Positions 35,759 to 48,266 are shown, counted from the stretch's first letter. The stretch: 64,000 nt of DNA from Venturia oleaginea (GCA_013176395.1 JABMLP010000026.1:582637-646636); one strand, 5' to 3'. The notes: a model not told the origin generated them from the letters alone. A program made the numbers and translations.

Positions 35759-36330
35759 GTTGGAAGTGATTACTCTCCTCCATGGCCGTGGTGCGACGGT
35801 GCGAATCTGCGGTTGGAGAACGAATGCGACCGATTTGCGCGACGCTTTCATGGAGAGGATAGAGGGGAATATATCAGCGGTGGCCGAGAGATTGTCGAGG
35901 GCGGTGGCTTTCTGGGAAATCTGTGGGTTGTCTCTTGAAAGTGGTGGTGGAGAGAAATGGTGCGGTTGGGCTGGCGCGCTGCTCCGAGCTTTACCCGGCT
36001 GTATATATGGGGGTAGTAGGAACCGTAGTCACGCCCGCGCATTTAGCCCCACCCCTCTGTCGGTAGCGGCTCTACTTACTAAAGTCAGGCCTGCGTAACA
36101 GCCCGTTCATTATACCACCTGGTAAATTCTGGAGGCATGAACTCACGACTTTGACTTGATTTCCAGTGAATTGTTTTTAAGGAGTTAATGTCCACCCAAT
36201 AAGTGAGTTTATCTGACATTGCACATCGTCAAACATGTACCAACCCCCAGCATCATGAACTGTGGAGATTTGCTGTGGCATATTCGCGCCGCATAATCGA
36301 ACGCTGCTTTGCCCCCTTCAATATCCCCTC
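35759..36330. other. No gene seen
   Basis: May include the unrecognisable N-terminal part of the acetyltransferase remnant. No readable domain in any frame. Confidence 0.35.
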
Positions 36331-37555
36331 TCAGAAGACGTGCAGTCGGTGGGCTTCGTCAAGGTAATTTTCCCTGATCTCGATCTCGGACAGAGAAAGA
36401 AGTAAACACCGAAATCTTTTTGAACGCTGCGCCGGTTGTGGGTGAGATCTCGGAGATTCGATTTCCGGTCTAATCAAACTTTGAGCTTTGCCGAGAAACT
36501 CTCCTGTATGGGGTGAATCATTGTTTTGCCGGCGCAGATAATCTACCTCAACGTAGGCATCCGCGAGGTGAGACAGCGCTAAATATCTTCTAATTTTGCG
36601 AAGAGGTTCCATTTGGAGGCAGCGTTCGAAAAAAACACATACAGTATCGAAATGGTCTTGTCCCCTCAATATTCGACCGGCGGAATAGATCTAGTTCTAT
36701 ACCATATCAAGCTGCTTTTCTGTGGCATCTGTAGTTAAAGGGATCCACATCTTTGCTCGTTTGCTAGCTGATGAGAAGTTAAGGTTGTAGGTATTATTTA
36801 TCGCTTGAGATAGATGTAGGAGTCCGAGGATCGAATGTGATTTTAGATGTGTGGCTATGTCTGGACAGTCCAAAAATTCTTTGAGTAGCTTATTTAAGCC
36901 GGTAATATCTCCTTTAAGACGCAAAACCACACTTCTTTAGTAGACAGCTTCGGCTAGCAAATCTGCATTCGCTTCTTTTTCAGTAACGGATCGACCACGA
37001 AGAGAATTCTACGTCGTCCTGGCAATGGTCCAATTTTCGCCACTGCCAATAAAGTCTCGATGACTTCGTCGTTAGATGGAATCTCTAGATTAACTTCAGT
37101 ACAAAGGCGGAGCAAAACCTCTAGCACCGCCCATATCCTTTCTCTTTCTGAACCCGACCTTTCTTGGTGAGTATAGCCCACGATAATGGGTTGAGAAACT
37201 TACAGAGTTGTTATATTGCGGGGGAAAACATAGCAGAACAACCAAAGAGCTTGTTCTATCCAATAAGTTCTTTCTTGGGTGTCCACATGCTCAGCGGATG
37301 TCGAGCCACAGAAGTAAACCTCCTCCATGTCGTTATATTTCTCCACACCAACAGCTGCATTCGATACCAGATGCTTAAGAACTGCCACAATCCATCGGGA
37401 TCCAAAAAAAGAACCTTGAGACGCGGTTCAAGGTGGGCGTCGCGAGGAACGATTTGGTATTCCGCACCATACTCATTCCATCTCTTCTGGGAAGATAATG
37501 CGCGCTCGAGCACGAGTTTTGGGAGAGCGCCCACTGCGCAGATTAGCGATAGCAA
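36331..37555 (-). pseudogene. TPR-like helical protein remnant
   Basis: A series of minus-strand pieces in different frames: ERIWAVLEVLLRLCTEVNLE near 37130, LKEFLDCPDIATHLKSHSIL with LLHLSQAINNTYNLNF near 36830, and CLQMEPLRKIRRYLALSHLA followed by DAYVEVDYL near 36590. The spacing of small and aromatic residues in the last pieces (LALSHLADAYVE) is that of tetratricopeptide repeats, and I recall similar blocks at the C terminus of fungal STAND or TPR proteins. Stops separate the pieces and introns do not fully explain them, so I call this a decayed gene; a multi-exon functional gene is less likely. Confidence 0.45.
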
Positions 37556-38029
37556 TGACTAGATATTCTGCTGATGGCTTTGTCGCAATCGCAACCATGT
37601 TAGCAATCCCTGGTCCAGTTGGTTTGTTTCAGCCGGGATAATGTTCGTTGGATAGCAGTTCCTCCAGTGTCGAAGTCTCAAGTTCTGACCGGACCACCTG
37701 ACTAATTTCGGCGCCCATTTGGTGAGGCAGGTTGTGGTTGAGTTGCGGAGTGTAGTGCGGGATGCCAAATTTGCCGAGTTTTCATATCGGGTTTAGCGTG
37801 TAGACGCCTTGTCCAAGACTACCCCTCCTATGGCAGGCAGCGATGCTTACTCCTCACCCACAGGAATTAGTAGGAGAACCGCAAGCTTTGTGATGGCTGC
37901 AGCCAGGGAGGTGTGCGAGACATCTTTTGAGGTTTGAGGTGTGGGACTGACCATATATGTATCTCGAGAACCGTAAGGCTAAATCTTTCCGTACACTGCT
38001 CTGGTTGCCTTCTTCCTCACCGTTGTGAT

Positions 38030-38478
38030 ATGGCAAACCCGAAACGAGTAAGTCATAGTATCAGTCCAAGTTACCACCATATTGCTGAACAGTACAAGTT
38101 CGAAGTAAGGTTCACCGACATGTCGCACTCACCCTTCATTCGAGCTCCTGCCCTAACAGCGTTACGAGCGATCAATCAATCTCTCTACAATGATCATGAA
38201 ATCACCTCTGATGTATTGGAAGGATTTTTGGACGTTGTAGATGCAGACCAGCAAGTTGAGTTTCAGCTCGCCTTGCTTACTTGATATTTGGATACTCGCC
38301 TGAAGAGTGTGGTCTCCAAAGAAATGGTAGATTTTGTGGATAGTTGCACTTCTTCAAATGGAGACGACCCCAAACTCGAGAATGCTCGCCTTGCGAAGAC
38401 CCTCAAGTATCGATATCTATAGGATCGCCGTCTCTGGTTGAATATAGATCATCTAAAGTCCTCGGAAAGCCTCCCATA
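38030..38478 (+). pseudogene. Possible decayed ORF of unknown function
   Basis: A plus-strand frame from ATG 38030 continues to a TAA at 38476-38478 if two in-frame stops are ignored: TGA at about 38282-38284 and TAG at about 38414-38416. The translation (SDVLEGFLDVVDADQQVEFQ, later SKEMVDFVDSCTSSNGDDPK) looks protein-like and helical. Both stops would arise from CGA and CAG by C-to-T changes. I recognise no family, and an intron (GTAAGT at 38048) is also possible. Confidence 0.3.
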
Positions 38479-39261
38479 AGCGGACCCACTTTTAGTACAA
38501 GCTCGCAAGAATGTTCTGGCTCAAGCGATTGTCCATAGCCAACAAAATCAACATCGAAATAGCTTGATAGCTCGTTTTGAGATAAGCTACTAATTTCCGC
38601 ATTAGGTAAGATCTACTTCGAGGACAAGCCTTATCGCTCTGTTTATTCCATGGCCATCGTATCGACTACAAAGTTGTGAAACTGGAATATTACATCTTCC
38701 TTCTCCTCTTCTTTTGGAACCACCTTTTGCACGCGGTGATTGGAGGTGCGATTCGGAGTTCGTATACTCTTGTTATCATCCTTAACGACACTCCAAAGGT
38801 CAGGTGTTTGGACACCGTGATGGTTGTACAGGTGGGATTTGAATTTCATATCGGAGTCGAATAACCCATGGCGACATTATTTCCCAACGCAGGGATCGCT
38901 GAAGTGTTCCGTTTAAATTTCAGCCCATGTGTGGCGCCATATCCATTGATGCATCCGCTGTGAGGCAGTCAATCGAGGGTCGATTAAGCAGCACTCGCAG
39001 AATCCTACGGCTGCTAAAACTCCATCATACTCGAGCATGAGCAGCCTGAGGCACCCCGATTTTGATGGCGAGTAAGTAGCCTGAGGCACCTTCATTCCCG
39101 ACTACGCCACGCCTCGGCGTCGATCCTATTAGCGCAAACGGTTTTCTGGGGAAAGTAGCCGATGCCCGAACGAGATTTATATCCATCCATCCCTCTCAGA
39201 TCCTAGTCTGCACATAGCCTTATACTCTTATACCCTCAAATTCTCTTCCTTGACTTCAACA
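38479..39261. other. Intergenic, no gene seen
   Basis: Promoter region of the acyl-CoA dehydrogenase gene. A repeated CTGAGGCACC motif occurs at about 39044 and 39081. Nothing else supported. Confidence 0.4.
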
Positions 39262-40716
39262 ATGTTCAAACCCATCTGTCGACATGCTGCAAGGCAATTG
39301 CGCACCACAACACCCCGCAATGCTGCTCTACTACGACAAAGACGATATCTCCACGCTCCCGTAGCATTCGATTGGAAGGATCCATTGGGTGCTGCGAGCG
39401 TATATACGGAAGATGAATTGGCCATTGCAGAGACGGCTGAGTCATATTGTCAGGAAAGGATGCTGCCGCGTGTCTTAGGTTTGTTTACTCACAAATAACC
39501 CCACGTTGAGGGAATCGGTATACTGACACATCATGTAGAGGCCTACCGAAACGAAGAATACGACCGTGCCATCCTCACCGAAATGGGAGAACTGGGACTT
39601 CTCGGTGCAACAATCCAAGGCTACGGCTGTGCCGGTGTCAGCAGTGTCGCCTCTGGCCTCATAACCCGCGCCGTCGAAAGAGTGGACTCGGGATACCGAT
39701 CAGGCATGTCCGTTCAATCCTCGCTAGCCATGGGCGGGATCGAAGAATTCGGCTCGGAAGAACAGAAAGAGAGGTTCCTTCCAGGCATGGCCAAAGGCAA
39801 AATCCTTGGTTGTTTCGGTCTCACAGAACCGAATCATGGTAGCGATCCGGGCAGTATGGAGAGTATGGCCAAACCACATCCGAGTAAAGAGGGGTATTAC
39901 AGTTTGAGTGGGAGTAAGACGTGGATTACGAATAGTCCCATTGCTGATGTTTTGCTTGTGTGGGCGAAGCTACAGGAGACGGGGAAGATTAGGGGATTTA
40001 TTGTGGAGAGGGAGAAGTGTCCGCCAGGGACTTTGGAAACACCACCGCTGAAGAATAAGAATGGACTGAGGGCTTCCATCACTGGCATGATTCATATGGA
40101 TGGAATTCCTATTCCAAAGGAGAATCTGCTGCCAGATATTGAGGGATTGTGGGGCCCCTTTAGTTGTCTCAATTCGGCTCGGTATGGAATTGCTTGGGGT
40201 ACGATTGGTGCTTTGGAAGATTGCATTGCTAGGGCGAGGGAGTATGCTTTGGAAAGGAAACAGTTCAAGGGCAATCCAATCGCGAAGTACCAGCTTGTGC
40301 AGAAGAAATTGGCGGATGCGACGACGGATGCTGCTTTTGGTATCTTAGCTGCTTACCACGTTGGTCGACTAAAGGATGAAGGAAAAGCAGCACCAGAAAT
40401 GATCTCCATGATCAAAAGACAGAACTGCGATCGTGCGTTGGTTAATGCAAGAAAGTATGTTGAGCTTCCCCTACTTTCCTTTGACGTTCGCCATGCTAAC
40501 TTTGTCCTAGCTTACAAGAAATATTCGGCGGTAACGCTGTCAGTGATGAGTACCACATTGGACGGCACGTGTCCAACCTGTTTGTTACCCAAACGTACGA
40601 GGGACAGAGTGATATTCATGGTAAGTAGGCTTCTTTCTCGTTACAGATCACGGCTAACATCTGTCCCAGCACTCATTCTTGGACGTGCAATTACTGGCAT
40701 ACAAGCCTTCTGTTAA
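39262..40716 (+). CDS. Glutaryl-CoA dehydrogenase, mitochondrial (429 aa)
   Basis: Exons 39262-39478, 39539-40454, 40511-40620 and 40670-40716; introns 60, 56 and 49 bases with good GT-AG signals. An FAD enzyme of the acyl-CoA dehydrogenase family that oxidises and decarboxylates glutaryl-CoA to crotonyl-CoA in lysine and tryptophan breakdown. The N terminus is an Arg-rich mitochondrial leader (ICRHAARQLRTTTPRNAALL). Family blocks: GCFGLTEPNHGSDPGSMES, WITNSPIADVLLVWAKL, FGGNAVSDEYHIGRH, and TYEGQSDIHALILGRAITG, where Glu408 is the catalytic base. The TYEG.xDIHALILGRAITGIQAF ending is diagnostic for GCDH within the family. Length equals the family's. Intact. Confidence 0.92.
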
Positions 40717-41202
40717 TATGTATAATACAGAAGCTTCGCACAATAAGTAACGATGAATCCTAAGAATACCTGAATCATCCTCGTGTACTAGTATGCTCGA
40801 CCTTTTCTCGATGCAACCTTCAACCTTGGGACGAATCAGGTAGAACTCTTCATGACATTCGGCGCACAGCTCTTCTCTCCTATATATCGACCTGCACTTC
40901 GAGAGACGGTCTGACTTTAAATGTTGGGAAAAAGTCTGAGGTGCTGCTCGCGTTGCTGGCCTTGTATCGAGCTTCGTGGCAACACAATCCATCACCACAG
41001 GAACTTCGACGAGCTGGGAACTGGAATGTTGTCTCCAGGAACAACCCATGATTCCGAACCAATTCGTCATACAATGGAATGAATCTTCAAACCTCGCTCG
41101 AAAAACAACCAGCTTACAGTCCAAAGCATACTAAAGTCACGCCAGAACCAATCCCCAAATCCCAATAAAACAACATACACTCTCCACTTCGCAAACAATC
41201 AC
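40717..41202. other. Convergent 3' regions, no gene seen
   Basis: Between the stops of the dehydrogenase and the P450. A minus-strand open frame (40654-41124) overlaps the dehydrogenase and shows no domain. Confidence 0.45.
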
Positions 41203-42930
41203 TCACTTGCCCTCCCCCGCCTCAAAAAACGCAACCTTCACCCCGTCAGCCGGCTGCAACACAATATCCGCCTTCATCTTCGGCGCCTCCCCACCCCTCC
41301 ATTCCACTTTCCCAAACCTCTGCAAAATCCTAACAACCGTATACCCCATCTCCGTAAGTGCAAACTGCTGTCCAACACAAAGCCTCGGACCGCCATTAAA
41401 CGGAATATACGTCCAAGCTTTGGGATACCATCCATCCCACCTCTCCGGTACGAATTTGGTAATATCAGGAAAGCCGGAGGAGGGGGGAAGGTAGAGATCG
41501 GGTCGACGTTGCATGGCGAGGGTGGAGTAGCCGATTGCTGTTCCTTTTAGGATGCCGATTGGTGAGTTACCTGTTGGACCACCGCCATGGGGGAGGGTTG
41601 TGTCTTTTAGGGCTAGGCGGACGTTGAAGGGGACGATGGGGTAGAGGCGGAGGGTTTCGTTCATGCAGTTCTGATTTTGTTTTGTTAGTGAGGGGGTTGG
41701 AAAGTGAGATGAATGAAAGGGAGAGACATACTTGTAAGTATTTCATGGATTTGAGGTCGGAGTATTCGGGGTCTCTGTGCATGCCTACTGTGTGCTTGAT
41801 TTCTTTTCGGAGTTTGGTGACAATTTCTGGATGCATTGATAATTCGTAGAAGAGCCATGAGAGAGTGCAAGCACTGAACTGTGTGTTAACATAACCCACA
41901 ACAGGAGAAAGGAAATCGGAAAGACTCACGTAGTATCCCTCCCAGCCACTTCCTCAAATCAGCAACACTCTCAACCACAAAGAAGGGAGAAGCAAAACTC
42001 ACACAAAACAGCAACAAGCTGATCCCTCAAAACCTTCCTATCCCTCGTGAACGTCGCCAAAGCATGAAGAAACGTATACCCCTCCTCCCCCTTCGTCCTC
42101 TTCTCCAACTCCTCCTTGTCCAACCCCAAAGCATCATCGATATACTGGTTAGTAAACTCATTCATAACCTGCAACTCCCTCCTAAATCTCCCCCTCGGAA
42201 CAAGCCAATTCAAGCCTCCCGTCCGCGCGATAATACTCTGAACATGCTGAACCTCATTAAACGCCGTCGCAAAAGCCGTCGCATCATGTTCCAAACTGTC
42301 CACACTCCTGCCCAACAGGAAATCGGTGGCGGCGTCAAGTGTATACCTGAAGAACAAATCACAAACATCAACCGTCTGCCCTTGACCACCCATAAGCGGC
42401 AAAAGCTTCTGAACATGCTTCTCAAAGGTCTCGATATCGCTCAATCGATCCTTGACAAACTGCGGCCGAATCAACTGCCTCGAATCATGCCAAGCACTCC
42501 CATCAGTAGTGAAAATACTGTCCCCCAAAAACTCATGCCAATCCTTGTTAAACTGCTCCCCCTTGCCATAATCTTGAAACTGTGTGGCCAGAATCGCCTT
42601 GATGTTTTCGGGATCGGCCGTCAGGACTATTCTGTCGCCACCGATGGATGCTTCGATAGTATATGGGTTATTCGGATTTCCAAAGTTTTTGAAATTATTC
42701 GACCAGAAGGAAAGACTGTCGTGTCGGAAGGCCCGCGTAATGCCTTCATACATGAGATCAAGTCCATAAGGAAGTTTTAGACGTCGTCGTGGGGCGCGGA
42801 GGCCGAGTGCACGGATTCGGCGGTCCTTGATGAGGCCACCAAGGAAGCCGTAGAGGAGCCAGGCGACCAATAGTAATCCACCTGCCTTAACGTAGTCAAA
42901 TCCGGCCTGGGACAGATTACCGAACAACAT
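41203..42930 (-). CDS. Cytochrome P450, CYP52/CYP539-like alkane or fatty-acid hydroxylase type (518 aa)
   Basis: Exons 42930-42003, 41948-41930, 41873-41732 and 41670-41203. Exon 2 is only 19 bases but is needed to read the oxygen-binding helix I motif LLAGRDTTACTLSWLFYELS across it. Other hallmarks: N-terminal membrane anchor (AGGLLLVAWLLYGFLGGLI), ExxR in NETLRLYP, PERW in FVPERWDGW, and the heme loop FNGGPRLCVGQQFAL with Cys461 as the iron ligand. The heme-loop sequence and the NCMNETLRLYPIVPFNVRLA block fit the CYP52-type clan that oxidises n-alkanes and fatty acids on the endoplasmic reticulum. The first in-frame ATG is at 42930. Intact. The subfamily assignment is by memory of the motif pattern and less certain than the P450 call. 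Confidence 0.9.
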
Positions 42931-43724
42931 AGTGAGGATCAACGCGAAGGAAAAATATGGAACAGAAGAAGTAAGAAGGATGACCACACATTTTGGTACG
43001 TGTGGTATGGCAGTCACGGTCCGTTTGTATTTCGCACGTGGGATAGATGATCGCCAAATTTTCGGGCACGGGTCGCAAATCTAGCCGAGATGAATTCTTC
43101 TCGCACTCTGCCAATGAGTCAGTGAGGGAGTGAAATGGACCCTGGCGTAAATCGTTTGAGAAGAGGAAGAAGCTGACTTGGAGCCGGGAAGATTCTCGTC
43201 GGGTAAACAAAAGATTTGCTCGGTTAAGAAAATGTGCGGGGTCGCACATGAAATCATCTATTAGACCGACAAAGTTAATATACCATAGTACATGAATGCT
43301 TGTATAGCTGCAGCTAAGTATCTTCATGCAACTCAAATCCTGTACCTCAACCATGCAGTGTCACTGTGGACGCTGCAAGACATACTTCCATGAGGTGATT
43401 GGTTGACACCCCATCCCGGGCCTTGTTTGGGTCGCCTGCTCCGCAACGATGCATTCAGAAATTCCTTGCGAGAACTTCGCTTGCAACACTACCCAGTCTC
43501 CTTCTCGATACGGATCAAATGTGCCCGGCTCGCTCTGAAGCGATGCTGACTGGCTCCAAAACTGCTCCATGTCTTTACATTATTCCATGCGATGTTGAGG
43601 CCTCGTTAACATGTGTCGTCGGGTAGCGGGCTGGAAGCACTGCAATATGGCAGAGACGACAGCATGGTGGTGATCGATACAGCGTCAAAAAATTCCGGCG
43701 GTACGACAACATATTTTGGTCGCT
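42931..43724. other. Intergenic, no gene seen
   Basis: P450 upstream region and FEN1 3' region. No ORF with support. Confidence 0.45.
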
Positions 43725-45002
43725 TCAACCAGCTCCGCGTGGCTTCCCTTTAGACACTTTCTTCTCTTTCTGGGCCTCCTTCTTTTGTTTCTTGCTCGCA
43801 GCAACCTTCTCATCATTCTTGCGCTTGAGCTTTTCCTGTTCCTCTTTGGTTCTCGCGACTGGCTTGAAGAAACCTTCAAGCCTGGACTGTTGTGCGCTCT
43901 TGAGATTTTTTTGTAGTCTGGCGGCTCCATTTCGGATCCTGTCCTCATTGAAGCCTTTTTCTTCCACCAAGTATTTGACAAGCCCATCTATGTCTGGAGC
44001 TTCCCATTTGAAGTCACAGAGTGGATCGTCTGCTGGGCGCACATCCGGTTCTAGGAAGAGCAGACGGGCATCTTCGAATGGCCAGTCATCGGGCACAACG
44101 AATTTGGAGCCAGATTTGAAATGTTTGACGACTCCCTCGAGGTTCTTATGCTCGCGGATGAGCTTAAGCGCACCCGCTGGCCCAACGCCTTTGATGGGGT
44201 CGACATAATCACAACCGAGGAGGATGCAGAGGTCGATAAACTACGCCACTGTTAGCGCGTTGTAGTTGAAGGACACGAGAACACGGATACCTGTTTGCGT
44301 TCCATTTCGAGGCCCTCCAAGACTTTGTCCAAATGTATCTCCTGAATGGGCTCCTTGCGCTGTTCGCTGAATGTAAGATGACGCAGGAGCACAGGGGAAT
44401 CGAATGTGAGAGTGTCCATATCCTCACTGGCAGCTGCGTAGACCTTTCCTGCCTTGGCCAGGGCAGCACACTGTGCCTCGGCCTCAGTGGGTGCGATGAT
44501 GTATGGGATGCCCATCAGTTTCAGTAGCTTCTGACAGTCTGCATTGTGTTCCCTGGTGACGCGAACTGTTCTCCGAGAGAATCTTTCGACCTCCTCAGCT
44601 GTACCAGTCTCCTTGGCCTCTTCGACAGCAGCCAGTGCTTCTGACTTGCGTTGAAAGCGTTTTGCAAGTTCGCCAGACTTGAGCTTCGGTGGGGCGCCGT
44701 CGAAGACGTAGAGAGGTTTGATGCCGTTGTCGACCATCCTGAGGGTGCGGTAGAACATGCCCATCAGGTGCGAAGTGGTGTCCCCAGATTCGTTAGTCAG
44801 CTGCTGGCCATCACTCCGGACAGCGATGAGGAACGAATATATGGACATGGAGGCATCAATGGCCACCTTCCTGCCAAACTGGTTCTTGATCTCGCCCGTC
44901 TTCACAGCCTCGGGGCAGTTCTCGCTGATGATCTGGAACAGGTCTGTCTGCTGTTAGCAGTTGACTACTAGTCCAGAGGATCTTCCTACTCTTGATTCCC
45001 AT
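43725..45002 (-). CDS. FEN1: Flap endonuclease 1 (393 aa)
   Basis: Exons 45002-44990 (13 bases, MGIK plus one base), 44943-44291 and 44240-43725. A structure-specific nuclease that removes 5' flaps during Okazaki fragment maturation and long-patch base excision repair. The N-terminal XPG domain ([20 protein letters not shown], with metal ligand Asp), [20 protein letters not shown], and the internal XPG domain ([20 protein letters not shown], then SEDMDTLTF) are intact, followed by the helix-hairpin-helix region [20 protein letters not shown]. The PCNA-interacting box is [10 protein letters not shown] and the tail is Lys-rich. The minute first exon is fixed by GTAGG..CAG signals and by the invariant MGIK.LF start. 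Transcribed divergently from the GH6 gene with about 1.2 kb between. Confidence 0.96.
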
Positions 45003-46162
45003 GGCGGCCGTCTTTTACTGTTGACAATGTGGAGTGGGTGGGGAGCAGTTGAGGGAAGATATGGAGAATCGAAGTCGCGACGAGAGATGACGCGCAGAGT
45101 TATTCTCGCGTAAGGGCCACTGACTACAGGGCACTCTTTGGCCAAGGCCAGCAGCCTCCTCATTCAACGCAATCCATATCATAGTGAATTCGGTTGGAGA
45201 GACAGGTCTTCTCAGTCAATTGCATCTTCTGCTAGAAATCGAATCCCATGTATTTCGATGAGCTCAATAGAGAGTAGACGGATCAAAATCACGTGGGTAC
45301 CTTTACCTGATGCAGCCTGAGGTTGATTTTCGTATTCATCGCTTCATCTTCGCTTTGCACTCCCTTCTCTACCTCCCTATACCTTACCCCTCTCCCATCA
45401 TTGGACCATCTTTCAATTAAGTCGGATCGCGCCCCCGTCCTGCGGAATCTTGTGCTCATCGAATGTCTTATGCTTGGCCACCATGTAATCAACATCAATA
45501 ATCACACGCCTTCACACGGCTTGCATTTGAAAGGCGGAAATTTGCCTTTCCGTTGACGATGCATTCGTATATTCGCCGGGCCAAGTTTTCATCGCTTCTC
45601 GAGTCAATGCTCCTGCTCGTGATGCGCTAGACCAAGAAAACAACGCAAACTGTTCATCTATCTGAAGCAGTATGCTCTTTCTTTCGCTGAAGCATGATTA
45701 CTGGAATCACTGTCGTCGCCGGGGAGCTGGACATCTCTCCAGCCGGATATTCGAATTCATTCTACCCTTTCCTGGAACGTCGGTCAAATTGCCCCCATCA
45801 TTTCGACCCCGGATCCATTCCAAGGCGAAAGACCCGCTCTCCCAGGCCTTCACCTGGTTGACTCAAACAATCATGCATTACACTCAGTATTGTCGTCTAC
45901 TATGTACATGACCCGGCGACAATAGAACGAGCTTCGGCCACCGAACGCCATGCCACCATGCGACGATCATGCTGCTCATATCTGAGCGCGTAAGGCTATA
46001 TAGATGGACCGCTTGTCTATCATCACAAAGATCCAAGCAGGGTCACGACCGCATATTATGTTCTTATACCATCATGAATAACAGGACACGTTTGTTTGCA
46101 ACCTGCCTAGCTTTTCCAATTCAGTTACGTTCCTTCAACTACTTTCTCTTGCTTTCTTCTCA
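45003..46162. promoter_or_regulatory. Divergent intergenic region between FEN1 and the GH6 cellulase
   Basis: Must hold both promoters. A TATATA motif at about 45997-46002 lies about 160 bases before the GH6 ATG and is the best core promoter candidate. A CCGGGG site near 45719-45724 matches the CreA carbon-repression consensus SYGGRG, but such short motifs are common by chance. No ORF with support. Confidence 0.4.
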
Positions 46163-47762
46163 ATGAAGAACCTCACACTCCTTTGTGCGTTGATCGCAGT
46201 TGCGGAAGCAAAATGGAGCGGCGTTCCTCCTCCAGCGCGGGTGGACTATATCGCTGTGACAGGCGAAAGTGTTGCCACAGCTGCAGAAGGGCCCACAGTT
46301 GGTAGCCCATTCACTGCAGGCGCCTCCGGCATCAACCTGTATGCAAACAGTTTCTACCAGAAGGAGGTTGAGAGTATAGCTATTCCAGCCCTGGCAGGCA
46401 ACCAGACCCTCATCGAGGTGGCCAAGAAGGTGGCCACCATCCCCAGTTTCTTCTGGCTGTATGTATACCCGGGATTCAACTCATGTCCATTGAACGATTG
46501 CTTACACAATACAGGGACACGACTGCCAAAGTCGATTACATCCCTCAATTCGTCAAGGATATACAAACCCGGAAGCTCGACGTTCTTCTACCATTGGTCG
46601 TGTACAACCTGCCTGACCGTGACTGCAATGCAAAGGCTTCCAACGGGGAACTTTCGAGTGCCAACGGAGGGCTCGCGAAGTACAAGGAGTACATTGATGC
46701 TATCGTGAAACAATTGAAGGTCGCCCCTTCGGTCAAAGTTGTTCTTGTTATCGGTATGTGACAAGTCCAACCCCGAGTTATTTACTGTCTTTCAAAACTG
46801 CCAGAAGCTCGAAAGACACTGCCATGAATTCTCCAGACTCGGCTTCAATTTGATAATGGAGCGAGTCTGGTCATACGTTCCTGTGCAATGGATGGACGGA
46901 TCACTTGAACAATCGTATACAGTAAACTAATCTGAAATACAGAGCCCGATTCTCTTGCAAACATTGTTACAAACTTGAACGTACCAAAATGTGCGACTGC
47001 TAAACCAGGCTACGAAGAGGGCACCAACTACGCACTCACAGAGCTAAATAAACTCGACAACGTCATGGCAATGTACCTTGATGCCGGACATGCCGGCTGG
47101 CTTGGGTGGCCTGCCAATCTCGGCCCAGCAGCGGATTACTTTGGCAAAATATATGAAAAGGCTGGCAAACCCAGTAAGGTCAGAGGTCTAGTAACGAATG
47201 TTGCAAACTACAATGCTTGGTCCGTCCCATCTGGCAGCTGCAGCAAATTGAAGTACACGGATGAGATGCGGAGTGTTTGGGCGCAAGGTGGGAAGAAGAT
47301 TGAAATGTGTGACGAGAAGACATACATGGAACAATTGGCTCCACTGCTCACGGCAAAGGGTTTCCCCGCGCATTTCATCATGGATACATGTAAGTCCCTC
47401 TGTCCAGCCAGACCTAGTACAGGTTGCTAATCCCACCCCAAGCTCGATCGGGCAAGTACCCAACAGATCAAAAGCATTGGGGTAACTGGTGCAACGCCAA
47501 AGGAACAGGATTTGGACGTCGTCCTGCGGTCGCAAAAGAAAGTCCTCTCCTTGATGCTTTTGTGTGGGTCAAACCTGGTGGAGAATGTGATGGTACCTCG
47601 TCCCCAGGTCCTCGATTCGATTCCTTCTGCGGAACGGAGAAATCAGAGGCGATGCAGGGTGCACCTGAAGCTGGGCAATGGTTCCAAAAGTACTTTGAGC
47701 AGCTTCTTGCCAATGAGAATTTGGATGATGTTGCGGCGAAATATGATCGGGTGCCACAGTGA
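46163..47762 (+). CDS. GH6 cellobiohydrolase, secreted, no CBM (433 aa)
   Basis: Exons 46163-46458, 46515-46753, 46943-47389 and 47443-47762; introns 56, 189 and 53 bases. A glycoside hydrolase family 6 enzyme that cuts cellulose with inversion. The signal peptide is MKNLTLLCALIAVAEA. Family blocks: VVYNLPDRDCNAKASNGELS (essential aspartates), VIEPDSLANIVTN with Asp181 as the likely catalytic acid, MYLDAGHAGWLGWPANLGPA, IMDTSRSGKYPTDQKHWGNW (loop aspartate), and LLDAFVWVKPGGECDGTS. The presence of both active-site loop regions favours a cellobiohydrolase over an open-cleft endoglucanase. There is no CBM1 and no linker; the catalytic domain starts directly after the signal. Next downstream is a GH131 gene on the same strand, suggesting shared use in plant wall breakdown. 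Confidence 0.92.
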
Positions 47763-48266
47763 TAAGGCAATAAATGGATTGTCAAGACTGGCTCTGGGCA
47801 ACTTTGAAAATCTCAGGATTGAAAAATCACTAAGAATTAGTAGTTGAATACAACTTAGCTTTCAACTCGATATCGACCACTTGTCTTAATTTAGCAGTTG
47901 GTGACTCGCTTGAACTAGTTTCCAGTCATCCCGTATAGCCGGGGGCATCATTGAGACACGGAAGATCTACATGTTGTGCCCGGGCCATAGATTTGCACAG
48001 GCAGCGAAAGGTCCCTTAATTTCTCCGCGTAGTACTAGGTATGAAGACTTTGTTTGAGCATGCACCAGTGCGGGACCCGAGATTTCCAAAGGACCACTTT
48101 GTCTATAATCTCCGCTTGGAGGACGGGATAGATTCAATTGCTTTTGGCTGAGGGGTCATAAAAGTATATGGTTTTCGCTGGAGATTATGCGAATTTACAT
48201 GCGAAGAATAAACATTTCTGGCCTTCCTCTCTGCTTTTTCTTCGCATTCTTGTGGTTGCAACGATA
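47763..48266. promoter_or_regulatory. Promoter region of the GH131 gene
   Basis: About 500 bases between two secreted glucanase genes. A TATA-like CATAAAAGTATATGG at about 48156-48170 places the likely transcript start near 48190, which is why I use the ATG at 48267 rather than the one at 48168 for GH131. Confidence 0.5.

Noticed and set aside
40654..41124. 156-codon minus-strand ORF overlapping the GCDH 3' end
   Set aside because: Overlaps a conserved exon on the other strand and has no domain of its own.
48168..48266. Earlier ATG for the GH131 gene
   Set aside because: It would put 33 residues before the signal peptide and lies at the TATA-like motif; the ATG at 48267 gives a normal secretion signal.
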